DNA of 16,071 nt from Desulfobulbaceae bacterium (lineage in GTDB: Bacteria; Desulfobacterota; Desulfobulbia; Desulfobulbales; DAOVSZ01). The translations under genes were made by a program, and so were the position numbers. This document shows positions 1 through 6,909 of the stretch, piece after piece. The first letter of the stretch is position 1. Each line of letters opens with the position of its first letter. Below the pieces are notes generated by a model, which made no database searches, had not been told where the DNA came from, and saw only the letters and a program-made list of their open reading frames with translations. Location: the NCBI GenBank assembly GCA_030627725.1, contig DAOVSZ010000020.1, positions 1 to 16,071 on the forward strand, written 5' to 3'.

Positions 1-202
1 CAGTTTGCGCAATGTCGGCAAGGAGGTCCGGGAAAATACCGATATATTCTCCGCTCGTACCTGTAAAGATCTTAGGACTGTTTTCATAAGCGCCCACCCG
101 GACGGTTAAAGGATCTGACGCGGCGGGAGTATTAGCGCAGAACAGGCTGAAGAGCGCTGCTGAAATACAGGCAATTATTATGGATAGTCTGTATTCTCTC
201 AT
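1..202 (-). CDS. Exported solute-binding-type sensor protein, N-terminal fragment (partial)
   Basis: The minus strand is open from an ATG at 202 to the window edge (67 codons), so only the N terminus is seen. Residues 1-30 look like a signal peptide: a short basic start, a hydrophobic core rich in I, A, L and F, then small residues around APAAS-like sequence. The mature part opens with LTVRVGAYENSPKIF and continues with a GIFPDLLADIA stretch. That is the usual beginning of a bacterial extracellular solute-binding domain (SBP_bac_3 type) as found in amino-acid ABC binding proteins and, especially with the ENxPKIF wording, in the periplasmic sensor part of histidine kinases and diguanylate cyclases. 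Which of these it is cannot be told because the rest lies outside the window. The ribosome-binding site is weak. It is codirectional with the haem/PAS sensor at 406-1710, which hints at a sensory neighbourhood, but the 203-base gap with a palindrome argues against simple co-transcription. Confidence 0.75.
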   Translation of the reverse strand, partial: MREYRLSIIIACISAALFSLFCANTPAASDPLTVRVGAYENSPKIFTGTSGEYIGIFPDLLADIAQT

Positions 203-239
203 GGTTTTAATTTTTCTTAAGCCGCATTTCTCACACCGG

Positions 240-268
240 TGAACGGTCACTATTTTTATAACCGTTCA
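240..268. repeat. Short perfect inverted repeat (8-bp arms)
   Basis: TGAACGGT at 240-247 is the exact reverse complement of ACCGTTCA at 261-268, separated by a 13-base A/T-rich loop. It lies about 40 bases upstream (minus strand) of the solute-binding-type gene start at 202, so it could be an operator or part of a leader hairpin. No T-run follows it on either strand, so it is not a convincing terminator. Function is inference. Confidence 0.5.
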
Positions 269-301
269 TCATGGATACAAGTTTGCGGAAACCTCCGTCC
301 T

Positions 302-409
302 GTAAGCGTTTAGCAGTGCCCCAGATGTGCGTGATCAGGGCGAGTGATTATAGCCCCTCTATATCGCTTGCCCTGAGCGCGTACAGATGGGGTGCTGGTG
401 AACGCTTAC
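302..409 (+). repeat. Large imperfect palindrome / long-stem hairpin
   Basis: The left arm (302-352) and the reverse complement of the right arm (360-409) align over about 51 positions with 11 mismatches and one single-base gap. Both arms begin with GTAAGCGTT, and both contain CCCC, TCAGGGC and a terminal TATA around a short GCCCCTC loop. Seven of the 11 mismatches become G:U pairs if the plus strand is read as RNA; on the minus strand they would be A:C mismatches. The hairpin is followed on the plus strand by eight Ts (412-419). The right arm runs into the last codons and stop of the sensor gene at 406. It could be a REP- or MITE-like interspersed repeat, a plus-strand structured RNA, or a terminator for antisense transcription. 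No transposase is present. Confidence 0.75.
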
Positions 410-1710
410 TGTTTTTTTTCTTGCTCTAATGCTTGAACCCTGTCCTTCAACTCCTTGATTTTAAACTCCCGGTCCACAAAGAGTTGATTGAACCGTTCCA
501 GTTCGCTGTTTTTCTCAAGCAGGGCCTTTTGCGCCCGGGCAAGTTCTCTCACATGTTCCTCAAACGCTTCTTCCTGGTTTTTTTTCTCGGTGATATCCTG
601 GACCAGTTCAAGTATATGCATGATATTGCCGCCGCTGTCCTTGACCGGAGAACAGGTGAAGGCATAAAAGCGGGTGGTGCCGTCCGGATGGGTGATGGGA
701 TGCTCCTGGTGAACTGCTTTGCCGGTTTCAAGGGCCAGCTTGGAGGGACAGTCGGCCGGGATTTCGTCAATATTGCAGTAAGCCTTGTTGCAAAACCTGC
801 CGATGAGTTCATCAGAAGCATACGCCTTTCTTTCCCGCAGCTTTCTGTTGACCCAGAGAATTTTCATGTCTCTGTCAAGCAGGAGCAGGTCGGCGTCTAT
901 GCTGCTGACGATGTCGTCGAGCTTGTTTCTCTCGTCGAGCAGCGACGCCTGGGTCTCTTCCAGTTTCTTTTTTTCATTGTCCAGCAGGTCAACCGTATTG
1001 CTGAGCCTTTTCATCAACTGCCAGACCAGGAGATAAAAGGTGAAACCCATGACCAGAAGGATGGACAGGCCCAATCCCAGCATCCGCTGCTGGTTGTCCT
1101 TTAAGGCCGTTTCAATTTCATTATAGGGCAGCATGACACTGATACCGCCTCTGACGTCGCCGAGTTTGTATCCCTGTTCGGCATGGCAGGCAACGCAGCC
1201 TTTCTCATAGAACAGAGGCTTCATGAAGCGGTATACTTTCCTGTCATCCTGTCTGCTGATTTCCGCAGCCTCTTCAACTCCCCGTTCAAAGGATTCCAGC
1301 GCCTTCCTTTCCCACGGGTCTGGTGCATTGGTGGGGTTGAGCGTCTTCAGGCTGGTGATATGATACTGATAGGTGCCATACCTTTTGGCAAGTTCCGATA
1401 TCTCCCTGGTCATCAGGGCGGGATTTTTCTTGGTGTATACAGCGCCGTCAGTTGTGGTGATGTCGGGATTGTCCAGGTAGGGGTTGGACTTCATTCCTTC
1501 CCTCTTCAGGACGAAAACTCCGCCATGGCCGGCATTCCAGCGGCGTGTCAGGACAATGGATTCAAAGTAGGCGCGGGCGGAGATGTGGATATAATTTTTA
1601 ATCATATCGTTCTGTTTCAGGGTAAGTCCGAAAATGGCGGCAAGCACGACAAGAATGATAAGACTTCCGGCCAGCATGGTGCCGAATTGGACGGTTTTCG
1701 TTATTTTCAT
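406..1710 (-). CDS. Membrane sensor with DUF3365-like c-haem domain and PAS domain, no output domain
   Basis: This 434-residue membrane protein has two membrane segments (about residues 11-30 and 211-231) bracketing a periplasmic domain of the DUF3365 / Tll0287-like type. That domain carries a CVACH motif at residues 172-176, the CxxCH signature for covalent c-type haem. After the second membrane segment come a coiled coil (about 232-264), a PAS domain (about 265-375) with several cysteines (FCNKAYC, DCP, FTC), and a C-terminal coiled coil (about 376-434) with a LFVDREFKIKEL segment. In related proteins such a tail often precedes a kinase or ends the protein; here it ends in EKKQ with no HisKA, GGDEF, EAL or methyl-accepting domain. 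The likely role is redox or small-ligand sensing that passes its signal to a separate partner. A GGAAGG-type ribosome site lies about 9 bases before the ATG at 1710. The haem and PAS calls are strong; the ligand is unknown. Confidence 0.9.
   Translation of the reverse strand: MKITKTVQFGTMLAGSLIILVVLAAIFGLTLKQNDMIKNYIHISARAYFESIVLTRRWNAGHGGVFVLKREGMKSNPYLDNPDITTTDGAVYTKKNPALMTREISELAKRYGTYQYHITSLKTLNPTNAPDPWERKALESFERGVEEAAEISRQDDRKVYRFMKPLFYEKGCVACHAEQGYKLGDVRGGISVMLPYNEIETALKDNQQRMLGLGLSILLVMGFTFYLLVWQLMKRLSNTVDLLDNEKKKLEETQASLLDERNKLDDIVSSIDADLLLLDRDMKILWVNRKLRERKAYASDELIGRFCNKAYCNIDEIPADCPSKLALETGKAVHQEHPITHPDGTTRFYAFTCSPVKDSGGNIMHILELVQDITEKKNQEEAFEEHVRELARAQKALLEKNSELERFNQLFVDREFKIKELKDRVQALEQEKKQ
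412..419 (+). terminator. T-tract after the long hairpin, possible plus-strand terminator
   Basis: Eight consecutive Ts follow the 302-409 hairpin by two bases, the layout of an intrinsic terminator read on the plus strand. No gene ends into it on that strand, so it would only act on antisense or small-RNA transcription started between about 203 and 302. The same bases encode lysine codons at the C terminus of the minus-strand sensor, so the T-run may simply be coding sequence. Confidence 0.25.
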
Positions 1711-2090
1711 TGAATTTTTCCCTTCCGGATCTTGAGCAGAGAGGATTTTCCAGCCTGATTATGTATCAGAAAAATTCAGTAAAGAGTCTTGTCCGGTGGG
1801 TGTATGTTCTGCTGATTGTGTACTTTCAGTTCATCACAAGTTTTTTGTCATTGTCAATAATAAAAGAGAGGGAGAAAAGAAAACATTTTCGTATACTGCT
1901 GGAATTCCGGGAGCCTCTTGCACATGGTGACGGCATGCTATGTTACGGAGCGACAAAAAAATGTCAGTTGTCGAGAATGAAATCAGGTCACGGGATGAGG
2001 CAATAGAATGGGTCGGAATTTATCTTGAAAAGAGTGAAGGTGAGTAGTTTGAGATTGATTTCGTCTGATATTTTAGTTTAATCTGAAATA
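1711..2090. other. Divergent intergenic region between the sensor gene and glgP
   Basis: This 380-base spacer separates two divergent genes and should hold both promoters. It contains a tandem TTGTCATTGTCA (1845-1856) followed by an A-rich stretch, and near its right end an A/T-rich segment before the glgP start. I could not find a -35/-10 pair with good spacing that I would defend. One short reading frame (1961-2047) is listed separately. A 98-codon frame at 1710-2006 was judged spurious. Confidence 0.5.
1961..2047 (+). CDS. Possible 28-residue small protein
   Basis: An ATG at 1961 opens a 28-codon frame ending in TAG at 2045-2047. GGAG at 1947-1950 sits about 10 bases upstream as a possible ribosome site. 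The peptide is acidic and amphipathic-looking (for example VVENEIRSRDEAIEW), unlike the chance peptides in the other frames. An in-frame ATG at 1940 would lengthen it by seven residues. It ends 43 bases before glgP on the same strand, so it could be a leader peptide, a gene remnant or chance. I recognise no family. Confidence 0.2.
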   Translation: MSVVENEIRSRDEAIEWVGIYLEKSEGE

Positions 2091-4577
2091 ATGAAAAGAA
2101 AAGCAAAGAATATAACAAGTCCCTCATCCGGACCGGATGCAAAAGATACCGAGTTTGCAAGGAAGTTTAAAGAGACCATATCGCATCATCTCTTGAGTTT
2201 TCAGGGCAGGGACCCGGAGAGGGCAGGCGGCAGGGACATGTATAAGGCAGTCGCCTATGGCTTGCGTGATATTCTTGTGGAGAAATGGATCAATACGCAG
2301 AAGGGTTATTATACGAAGAAACAGAAAAGGGTCTATTATCTTTCTCTGGAGTTCCTGGTAGGACGTTCTCTTGGAAATAGTCTCCTTAATCTCGGCATTA
2401 TGGACCAGGTTGAAAAAGTCCTTGTGGAAATGGGCCTTGATCTGGATGAGTTGCGGGATATAGAGGAGGATGCAGCACTCGGGAACGGTGGTTTGGGTCG
2501 GCTCGCGGCCTGTTTCATGGACTCTATAGCCACTCTCGGGATTCCGGGATATGGGTATGGGATTCGGTATGAGTATGGACTTTTTTTTCAGAAATTGATC
2601 GATGGATTCCAGATCGAGGCGCCGGACAACTGGATGCGGTACGGAACGCCGTGGGAGTTTGAGAGACAGAGCCAGCTCTTTCCCGTCCGTTTTTACGGCC
2701 ACACGAATACGTATCGGGACGATAACGGCAGACACAGGGTAGAGTGGGTTGATGCGGAAGAGGTCATGGCAATGCCCTGCGATATGCTGGTGCCTGGGTA
2801 TAAAAATAATAACGTGATCAATATGCGGCTCTGGACGGCCCGGGCATCCAGGGAACTTGATCTCAACTATTTTAATCAGGGCGATTATATAGGCGCGGTG
2901 AAAAGTAAAGTCCGCTCTGAAACGATCTCAAAACTGCTGTATCCTTCGGATGAGAGGCTTGAAGGCCAGGAACTGAGGCTCAAGCAGCAGTATTTTTTTG
3001 TCGCTGCGACTTTTCAGGATATCCTTCGGCGTTATAAAAAGTATCATACAAGGTTTGACCTTTTTCATGAGAATACCGCTGTTCAGCTCAACGATACACA
3101 TCCTGCCATTGCCATTCCTGAATTGATGCGGTTGCTCGTGGACGAGGAGGGTCTCGGGTGGGAGCAGGCATGGAACATCTGTGTCAAAACATTTGCCTAT
3201 ACAAATCACACCCTGATGCCGGAAGCCCTGGAAACCTGGCCGGTTGAGATGCTTGGCAAGGTCCTGCCGCGACACCTTGAGATCATATATGAGATTAACA
3301 GCCGTTTTCTGGACCGGCTGGCTGCCGCTTATCCCGGCAACGACAGTATTCTGGGAAAATTGTCTCTTATTGCCGAGGGGTCTGTAAAGAGGGTCCGGAT
3401 GGCGCATCTGGCAATAGTTGGAAGCCATTCGGTCAATGGGGTGGCCAGGCTGCATACTGATCTTTTGACAGGAAAGATTTTCAAGGAGTTCCATGAGTTT
3501 TTCCCAGGCAGATTCAACAACAAGACGAATGGCATAACGCCGCGACGCTGGTTGTTGAAATGTAACCCCGATCTGGCGGACCTGATTATCGAAACCATAG
3601 GGGACGCATGGATAACCGATCTTGACAAGCTGAGAAAACTTGAGCCGTATGCCGACAAGCCGGAGTTTCAGAAGAAATGGCGCATGGTAAAGAAAAACAA
3701 TAAGCGGCATCTTTCGGAATTCATTCTCGAGACCTGTGGCGTGAATGTCGATCCGGACACCATGTTTGACGTGCAGATCAAACGCATGCATGAGTATAAA
3801 AGGCAGCTGCTCAATGTCCTTCATGTGATCGTCTTGTATCACCGGATGCTTTCAGGTCCGGGACGGAAAATAACGCCCCGGACCGTTATATTCGGCGGCA
3901 AGGCAGCGCCGTCCTATTGGCAGGCAAAGCTGATTATCAAGTTGATCAGTTCGGTTGCTGATATGGTCAACAAGGACCATCGCATCAATGGCGCCCTGCG
4001 GGTCGTTTTTGTCTCGAACTATAATGTTTCCCTGGCTGAAAAGATTATTCCGGCTGCAGACCTTTCCGAGCAGATCTCTACTGCCGGGACCGAGGCATCC
4101 GGGACCGGTAATATGAAGTTGTCCTTAAACGGCGCTCTGACCATCGGCACCCTTGATGGGGCCAATATCGAGATCCGTGAAGAGGTTGGTCCCGAGAATA
4201 TCTTTATTTTCGGCATGACTGCGGAAGAGGCTGAGCAGAAGCGCATGCATCCGGACCGGACGCCGCGAGAGATATGTGATGCCAATCCTGTTATCAGCCG
4301 GGCTGTTGAGAGCATAGCTGACGGCAGTTTCAGTTATGGAGATACGGAATTGTTCCGACCGATTGTTGAGAGTCTTTTAAGCACCGGTGATCCCTACTTG
4401 CTGCTCCATGATCTGGAAGATTATCTGCGTTGTCAGGAGCAAATAGGACGCGCATATCAGGACAAAAAATCATGGACCAGGAAGTCAATCCTGAATGTGA
4501 CCCGGATGGGAAAATTTTCAAGTGACAGGACCATCAAGGAATACGCGGAAGAGATCTGGGGCGTCCCGGTTCATTGA
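2091..4577 (+). CDS. glgP: Glycogen/starch alpha-glucan phosphorylase
   Basis: This 828-residue enzyme releases glucose 1-phosphate from the non-reducing ends of glycogen using phosphate and pyridoxal 5'-phosphate; it is cytosolic. The length matches the family. Landmarks include the N-terminal VYYLSLEFLVGRSL segment, EDAALGNGGLGRLAACFMDS, YGIRYEYGLF, the NDTHPAIAIPELMR stretch, NKTNGITPRRWL, the VQIKRMHEYKRQLLN motif, and the PLP site EASGTGNMKLSLNGALTIG. The PLP-binding lysine is at about residue 676, close to Lys680 of the muscle enzyme. No residues of the core appear to be missing. No clear Shine-Dalgarno sequence precedes the ATG at 2091, but no better in-frame start exists before the conserved region. 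A PilZ gene follows 27 bases downstream on the same strand, suggesting co-transcription. Confidence 0.97.
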   Translation: MKRKAKNITSPSSGPDAKDTEFARKFKETISHHLLSFQGRDPERAGGRDMYKAVAYGLRDILVEKWINTQKGYYTKKQKRVYYLSLEFLVGRSLGNSLLNLGIMDQVEKVLVEMGLDLDELRDIEEDAALGNGGLGRLAACFMDSIATLGIPGYGYGIRYEYGLFFQKLIDGFQIEAPDNWMRYGTPWEFERQSQLFPVRFYGHTNTYRDDNGRHRVEWVDAEEVMAMPCDMLVPGYKNNNVINMRLWTARASRELDLNYFNQGDYIGAVKSKVRSETISKLLYPSDERLEGQELRLKQQYFFVAATFQDILRRYKKYHTRFDLFHENTAVQLNDTHPAIAIPELMRLLVDEEGLGWEQAWNICVKTFAYTNHTLMPEALETWPVEMLGKVLPRHLEIIYEINSRFLDRLAAAYPGNDSILGKLSLIAEGSVKRVRMAHLAIVGSHSVNGVARLHTDLLTGKIFKEFHEFFPGRFNNKTNGITPRRWLLKCNPDLADLIIETIGDAWITDLDKLRKLEPYADKPEFQKKWRMVKKNNKRHLSEFILETCGVNVDPDTMFDVQIKRMHEYKRQLLNVLHVIVLYHRMLSGPGRKITPRTVIFGGKAAPSYWQAKLIIKLISSVADMVNKDHRINGALRVVFVSNYNVSLAEKIIPAADLSEQISTAGTEASGTGNMKLSLNGALTIGTLDGANIEIREEVGPENIFIFGMTAEEAEQKRMHPDRTPREICDANPVISRAVESIADGSFSYGDTELFRPIVESLLSTGDPYLLLHDLEDYLRCQEQIGRAYQDKKSWTRKSILNVTRMGKFSSDRTIKEYAEEIWGVPVH

Positions 4578-4604
4578 CAGTCTATAGAAAGAGTAACGGC
4601 ATTT

Positions 4605-4994
4605 ATGAAAGATAAAAGAAAATATTGTCGTCTGCCATTGGAAATCAATGGATCTCTCGCGTTTGAGGACGGTACAGCCTTCCAGGGCATGACAAAAAAT
4701 ATCAGTTTCGGTGGCCTTTTCTTTATGCCTTCGGAATTGCTGCGGATGGAAGTCGATCAACTCTGTGAAATAACGCTGCAGTTGGGAAGGGACCTGAAGT
4801 CTGAAAAGATTGTGGTCTCAGGCCGGATTGTTTATCAGACAGTCGATGGAGTCGGCGTAGAGTTTCAACGGATAGCGATTGATTCCTACGTTCATTTGAA
4901 GCGATTGCTGGTTTTCAACTCTGAGGATTCGGACAGTTTGCTGAAAGAGATCAGAGCGAATCCGGGAATACTGCCGGAGGATCCGGGCCTCTGA
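4605..4994 (+). CDS. PilZ domain protein, predicted c-di-GMP receptor
   Basis: This 129-residue soluble protein consists essentially of one PilZ domain. The two c-di-GMP-binding signatures are both present: RKYCR (RxxxR) at residues 5-9 and NISFGG (D/NxSxxG) at about residues 32-37. The beta-barrel continues to a GVGVEFQRI strand near residue 90, and an acidic tail of about 25 residues follows. No enzyme, HD or flagellar domain is fused, so it probably acts as a small adaptor whose partner is unknown. An AAAGAG element lies about 11 bases before the ATG. It starts 27 bases after glgP on the same strand, consistent with an operon, and its stop is 30 bases from the stop of the convergent epimerase gene. 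No clear terminator hairpin was seen in that gap. Confidence 0.9.
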   Translation: MKDKRKYCRLPLEINGSLAFEDGTAFQGMTKNISFGGLFFMPSELLRMEVDQLCEITLQLGRDLKSEKIVVSGRIVYQTVDGVGVEFQRIAIDSYVHLKRLLVFNSEDSDSLLKEIRANPGILPEDPGL

Positions 4995-5024
4995 TATCGA
5001 TAAGTTTTCAGGTGTTCTTCATAC

Positions 5025-6005
5025 TCAAGTTCTCTTCTGATACCATTCAACCATTTTTTTTATGCCCTGTTCCGTAGTAAACTTGGGATGCCATTCCATG
5101 GTCTTGCAGAGATGGCCCGAGTCGATTTCCAGTGATCCGGCAAGACGGTTGATGGAAGCGGCCGAAAGGGGCAGATCACGTCTTGTAACGGAGGATATGC
5201 CATCGGCCAGATGCCCCAGGAACTTGAGAATGGAAACCGGGACCGGAAAGAGTCGCGGACTGCGACCCATTGCGTGAGCGATCATGGTGATCAACTCCGG
5301 GGTGGAAAGGGCCTGGCCATCGCTGACCAGGAACGTTTCATTGCCCGCATCCGGATGAGTGAGGCCGGAAACGAAGATATCGATAAGATTCTCAAGAGAG
5401 ATGAGACTGCGGCGGTTAGTTATGTTTCTGAAGGGAAGTGGAACATTCTTGTCAACAAGGCCGATGAGCCGCAGCATATTGGCCTTGACTTCAGGGCCAT
5501 AGACCAATGGCAGTCGTAAGATCAGCCATTCCATGCCGGTGGTCGCGCATATCTTTGCCAGCCTTCGCTCCGCCTCAAGCTTGCTTTTTCCATACGCGTC
5601 CTGAGGCGTGGGACTCATTCGTTCCGTAAGCGGTGAGTCCGGCGCAGTTGACTCGGTCATGGCCTTTACTGAACTTGCCAGGATAAAGCGTTTGACTCCG
5701 CAAGCTGCAGCGGCCTCAGCGAGCTGTGCCGTCCCTTCTGCGTTAATGGAAAAGTAGGCTTCTAAATTTTCCTGCTCCATGGAATGTACCTTGGCGGCAA
5801 GATGCACAACATAATCAACATCCCTTAAGGCCTCATGCCAGTCCGTGGATGGGCCTATCCGGTCAATAACAACCGTTTCAACTCCTTCTATTGAAGCGTC
5901 CCGGCGTCGGACTGCACCTCTCACCTTCCAGCCTGTGTTCGTGAGCGTTCTGCAGAGAGGTTTTCCTATGAAGCCGTTCGCGCCAGTGACGAGTATTTTT
6001 TTCAT
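5025..6005 (-). CDS. NAD-dependent epimerase/dehydratase (extended SDR, nucleotide-sugar type)
   Basis: This 326-residue enzyme is of the extended short-chain dehydrogenase fold, resembling UDP-glucose 4-epimerase-like proteins of O-antigen and capsule pathways. The N-terminal Rossmann motif TGANGFIG (GxxGxxG, residues 7-14) binds NAD, the HLAAKVH segment follows at about 68, the SSVK strand carries the active-site serine near 111-112, and YGKSK gives the catalytic Tyr138 and Lys142. LPLVYGPEVKANMLRL and the RRSLISLENLID region match the substrate-binding half of this subgroup. The start at 6005 was chosen because MKKILVTGA is the canonical beginning. An upstream in-frame ATG at 6053 would add 16 residues and overlap recO by 29 bases without a ribosome site. 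The gene begins 19 bases after recO. The exact sugar substrate cannot be told, and no other sugar gene is nearby. Confidence 0.88.
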   Translation of the reverse strand: MKKILVTGANGFIGKPLCRTLTNTGWKVRGAVRRRDASIEGVETVVIDRIGPSTDWHEALRDVDYVVHLAAKVHSMEQENLEAYFSINAEGTAQLAEAAAACGVKRFILASSVKAMTESTAPDSPLTERMSPTPQDAYGKSKLEAERRLAKICATTGMEWLILRLPLVYGPEVKANMLRLIGLVDKNVPLPFRNITNRRSLISLENLIDIFVSGLTHPDAGNETFLVSDGQALSTPELITMIAHAMGRSPRLFPVPVSILKFLGHLADGISSVTRRDLPLSAASINRLAGSLEIDSGHLCKTMEWHPKFTTEQGIKKMVEWYQKRT

Positions 6006-6024
6006 CTGTCTATCCGAGATAATG

Positions 6025-6807
6025 TTACAAAAAATTCCAGGATTGAATATCACGTTGCAGGAGATAACTGCTGTACTGCCTGACTATGTTTGTCGCTTCT
6101 TTTGATGATGTCTGGGAGAAACATAACCTGGAAAGTTTCGTGAGCGGCAGATCTTGAGTTTTCTGCATGAGCTTCAATGTACTCAAGGATACTGGGATTT
6201 CTGCAGAACCTTTATGTTTACTGCACTTAGAGCAGATAATGCAACTGCCCGAGATGCTGAAACGAATTTTCTCCCTGCCTGCCGGCGGCATTCCACAGAT
6301 GCTGCACACCGAGAGATCCGGACGGTAGCCAAGGATGTCAAAGAGTTTGATATGGAAGAGGATAAGGGTTCTGATCGTTTCAGTAGAGGAGTTCAGCGCG
6401 TTAAGCGTCCATAGTAACAGAGTAAAGAGCCTTTCGTCTTCGTCATACTCCTTGGTCCAGTTAAGCAGGATTTCACATATGAGAGTGGCTGCTGCGTATC
6501 GGGTGTAATCTTCTCGAAGCAGGGGATAGATACGTATCAGCTCCGCTTCGTCAATCCTGGCCAATGAGCTGCCTTTATTATCAAATATGATCTGAAGCAG
6601 CGAGAACAGTTCAAGTTTGTTGACAAAACGTTTTTTGCTTCTTTTCGCACCCTTGGCTATACAGGCCAGCTTGCCGAATGACTGGGTATAAAATGTAACA
6701 ATTTTGTCGGATTCACCGTAATCACTGACTTTAAGAACAACCGCGGCAGTATGACGGGGATCAAGAGGCATGAGAATTGAGAGAATTATATGGCTTAACT
6801 TATTCAT
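6025..6807 (-). CDS. recO: DNA repair protein RecO
   Basis: RecO works with RecF and RecR to load RecA onto SSB-coated single-stranded DNA during recombinational repair. The frame encodes 260 residues. The conserved N-terminal OB fold begins at about residue 13 with HTAAVVLKVSDYGESDKIV and continues through LACIAKGAKRSKKRF. The helical C-terminal domain includes LFHIKLFDILGYRPDL. It contains a zinc-binding-type cluster, VCSICG then CIICSKC, as seen in many RecO proteins. The first ATG (6807) has no good ribosome site. A second ATG at 6771, giving MPLDPRHTAAVV and 248 residues, fits the family N terminus better and may be the true start. The gene lies downstream of a repeat-filled gap after rodZ and 19 bases before the epimerase. 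Confidence 0.92.
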   Translation of the reverse strand: MNKLSHIILSILMPLDPRHTAAVVLKVSDYGESDKIVTFYTQSFGKLACIAKGAKRSKKRFVNKLELFSLLQIIFDNKGSSLARIDEAELIRIYPLLREDYTRYAAATLICEILLNWTKEYDEDERLFTLLLWTLNALNSSTETIRTLILFHIKLFDILGYRPDLSVCSICGMPPAGREKIRFSISGSCIICSKCSKHKGSAEIPVSLSTLKLMQKTQDLPLTKLSRLCFSQTSSKEATNIVRQYSSYLLQRDIQSWNFL

Positions 6808-6909
6808 GAGAATTCAGAATACAGGAGCCAGGTAAGCGACCCTGCGAGCCTCCGGAATACAGGAGAAACCTGCTTTAAACACTCCATTCTGACTTCTGAC
6901 TTCTGACTT
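6808..6909. repeat. Repeat-filled gap: duplicated 11-mer and TTCTGAC heptad array
   Basis: The stretch between the recO and rodZ-like genes is almost entirely repeats. GAATACAGGAG occurs at 6817-6827 and again at 6855-6865. Between the copies lies a 30-base segment (6827-6856) that recurs on the opposite strand at 15461-15490 with 26 of 30 bases the same. At 6887-6907 the heptamer TTCTGAC is repeated three times in tandem, with a partial fourth copy running into the rodZ stop codon at 6910-6912. I recognise no coding sequence here. Confidence 0.85.
6827..6856 (+). repeat. Dispersed 30-base repeat, copy A
   Basis: This is the plus-strand copy of the segment found in reverse at 15461-15490 (26 of 30 identical). 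It includes GGTAAGCGA, CCTGCGAG and CTCCGG. It lies between the two copies of GAATACAGGAG in the recO-rodZ intergenic gap. Confidence 0.7.

Noticed and set aside
433..1104. 223-codon plus-strand frame opposite the haem/PAS sensor
   Set aside because: It is a shadow of the minus-strand gene, which has clear haem, membrane and PAS features; the plus-strand translation shows no domain.
1845..1880. TTGTCA as a -35 box in the divergent spacer
   Set aside because: No acceptable -10 hexamer is found 16-18 bases downstream of either copy.
1710..2006. 98-codon plus-strand frame with a hydrophobic stretch, between the sensor gene and glgP
   Set aside because: It begins on the last base of the divergent sensor start codon, has no ribosome site, covers the region where both promoters must lie, and its composition resembles translated A/T-rich spacer. 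It also overlaps the better-looking small frame at 1961-2047.
2928..3842. 304-codon minus-strand frame inside glycogen phosphorylase
   Set aside because: It lies fully antisense to a highly conserved enzyme whose motifs span the region; the antisense translation has no recognisable motif.
4978..5024. Search for a bidirectional terminator between the convergent PilZ and epimerase genes
   Set aside because: The 30-base gap and its borders hold only weak complementarity around GATATCGAT and no T-run, so no terminator is claimed.
6887..6907. Heptad array considered as a small CRISPR
   Set aside because: The units are seven bases long and contiguous, with no spacers and no cas genes nearby.
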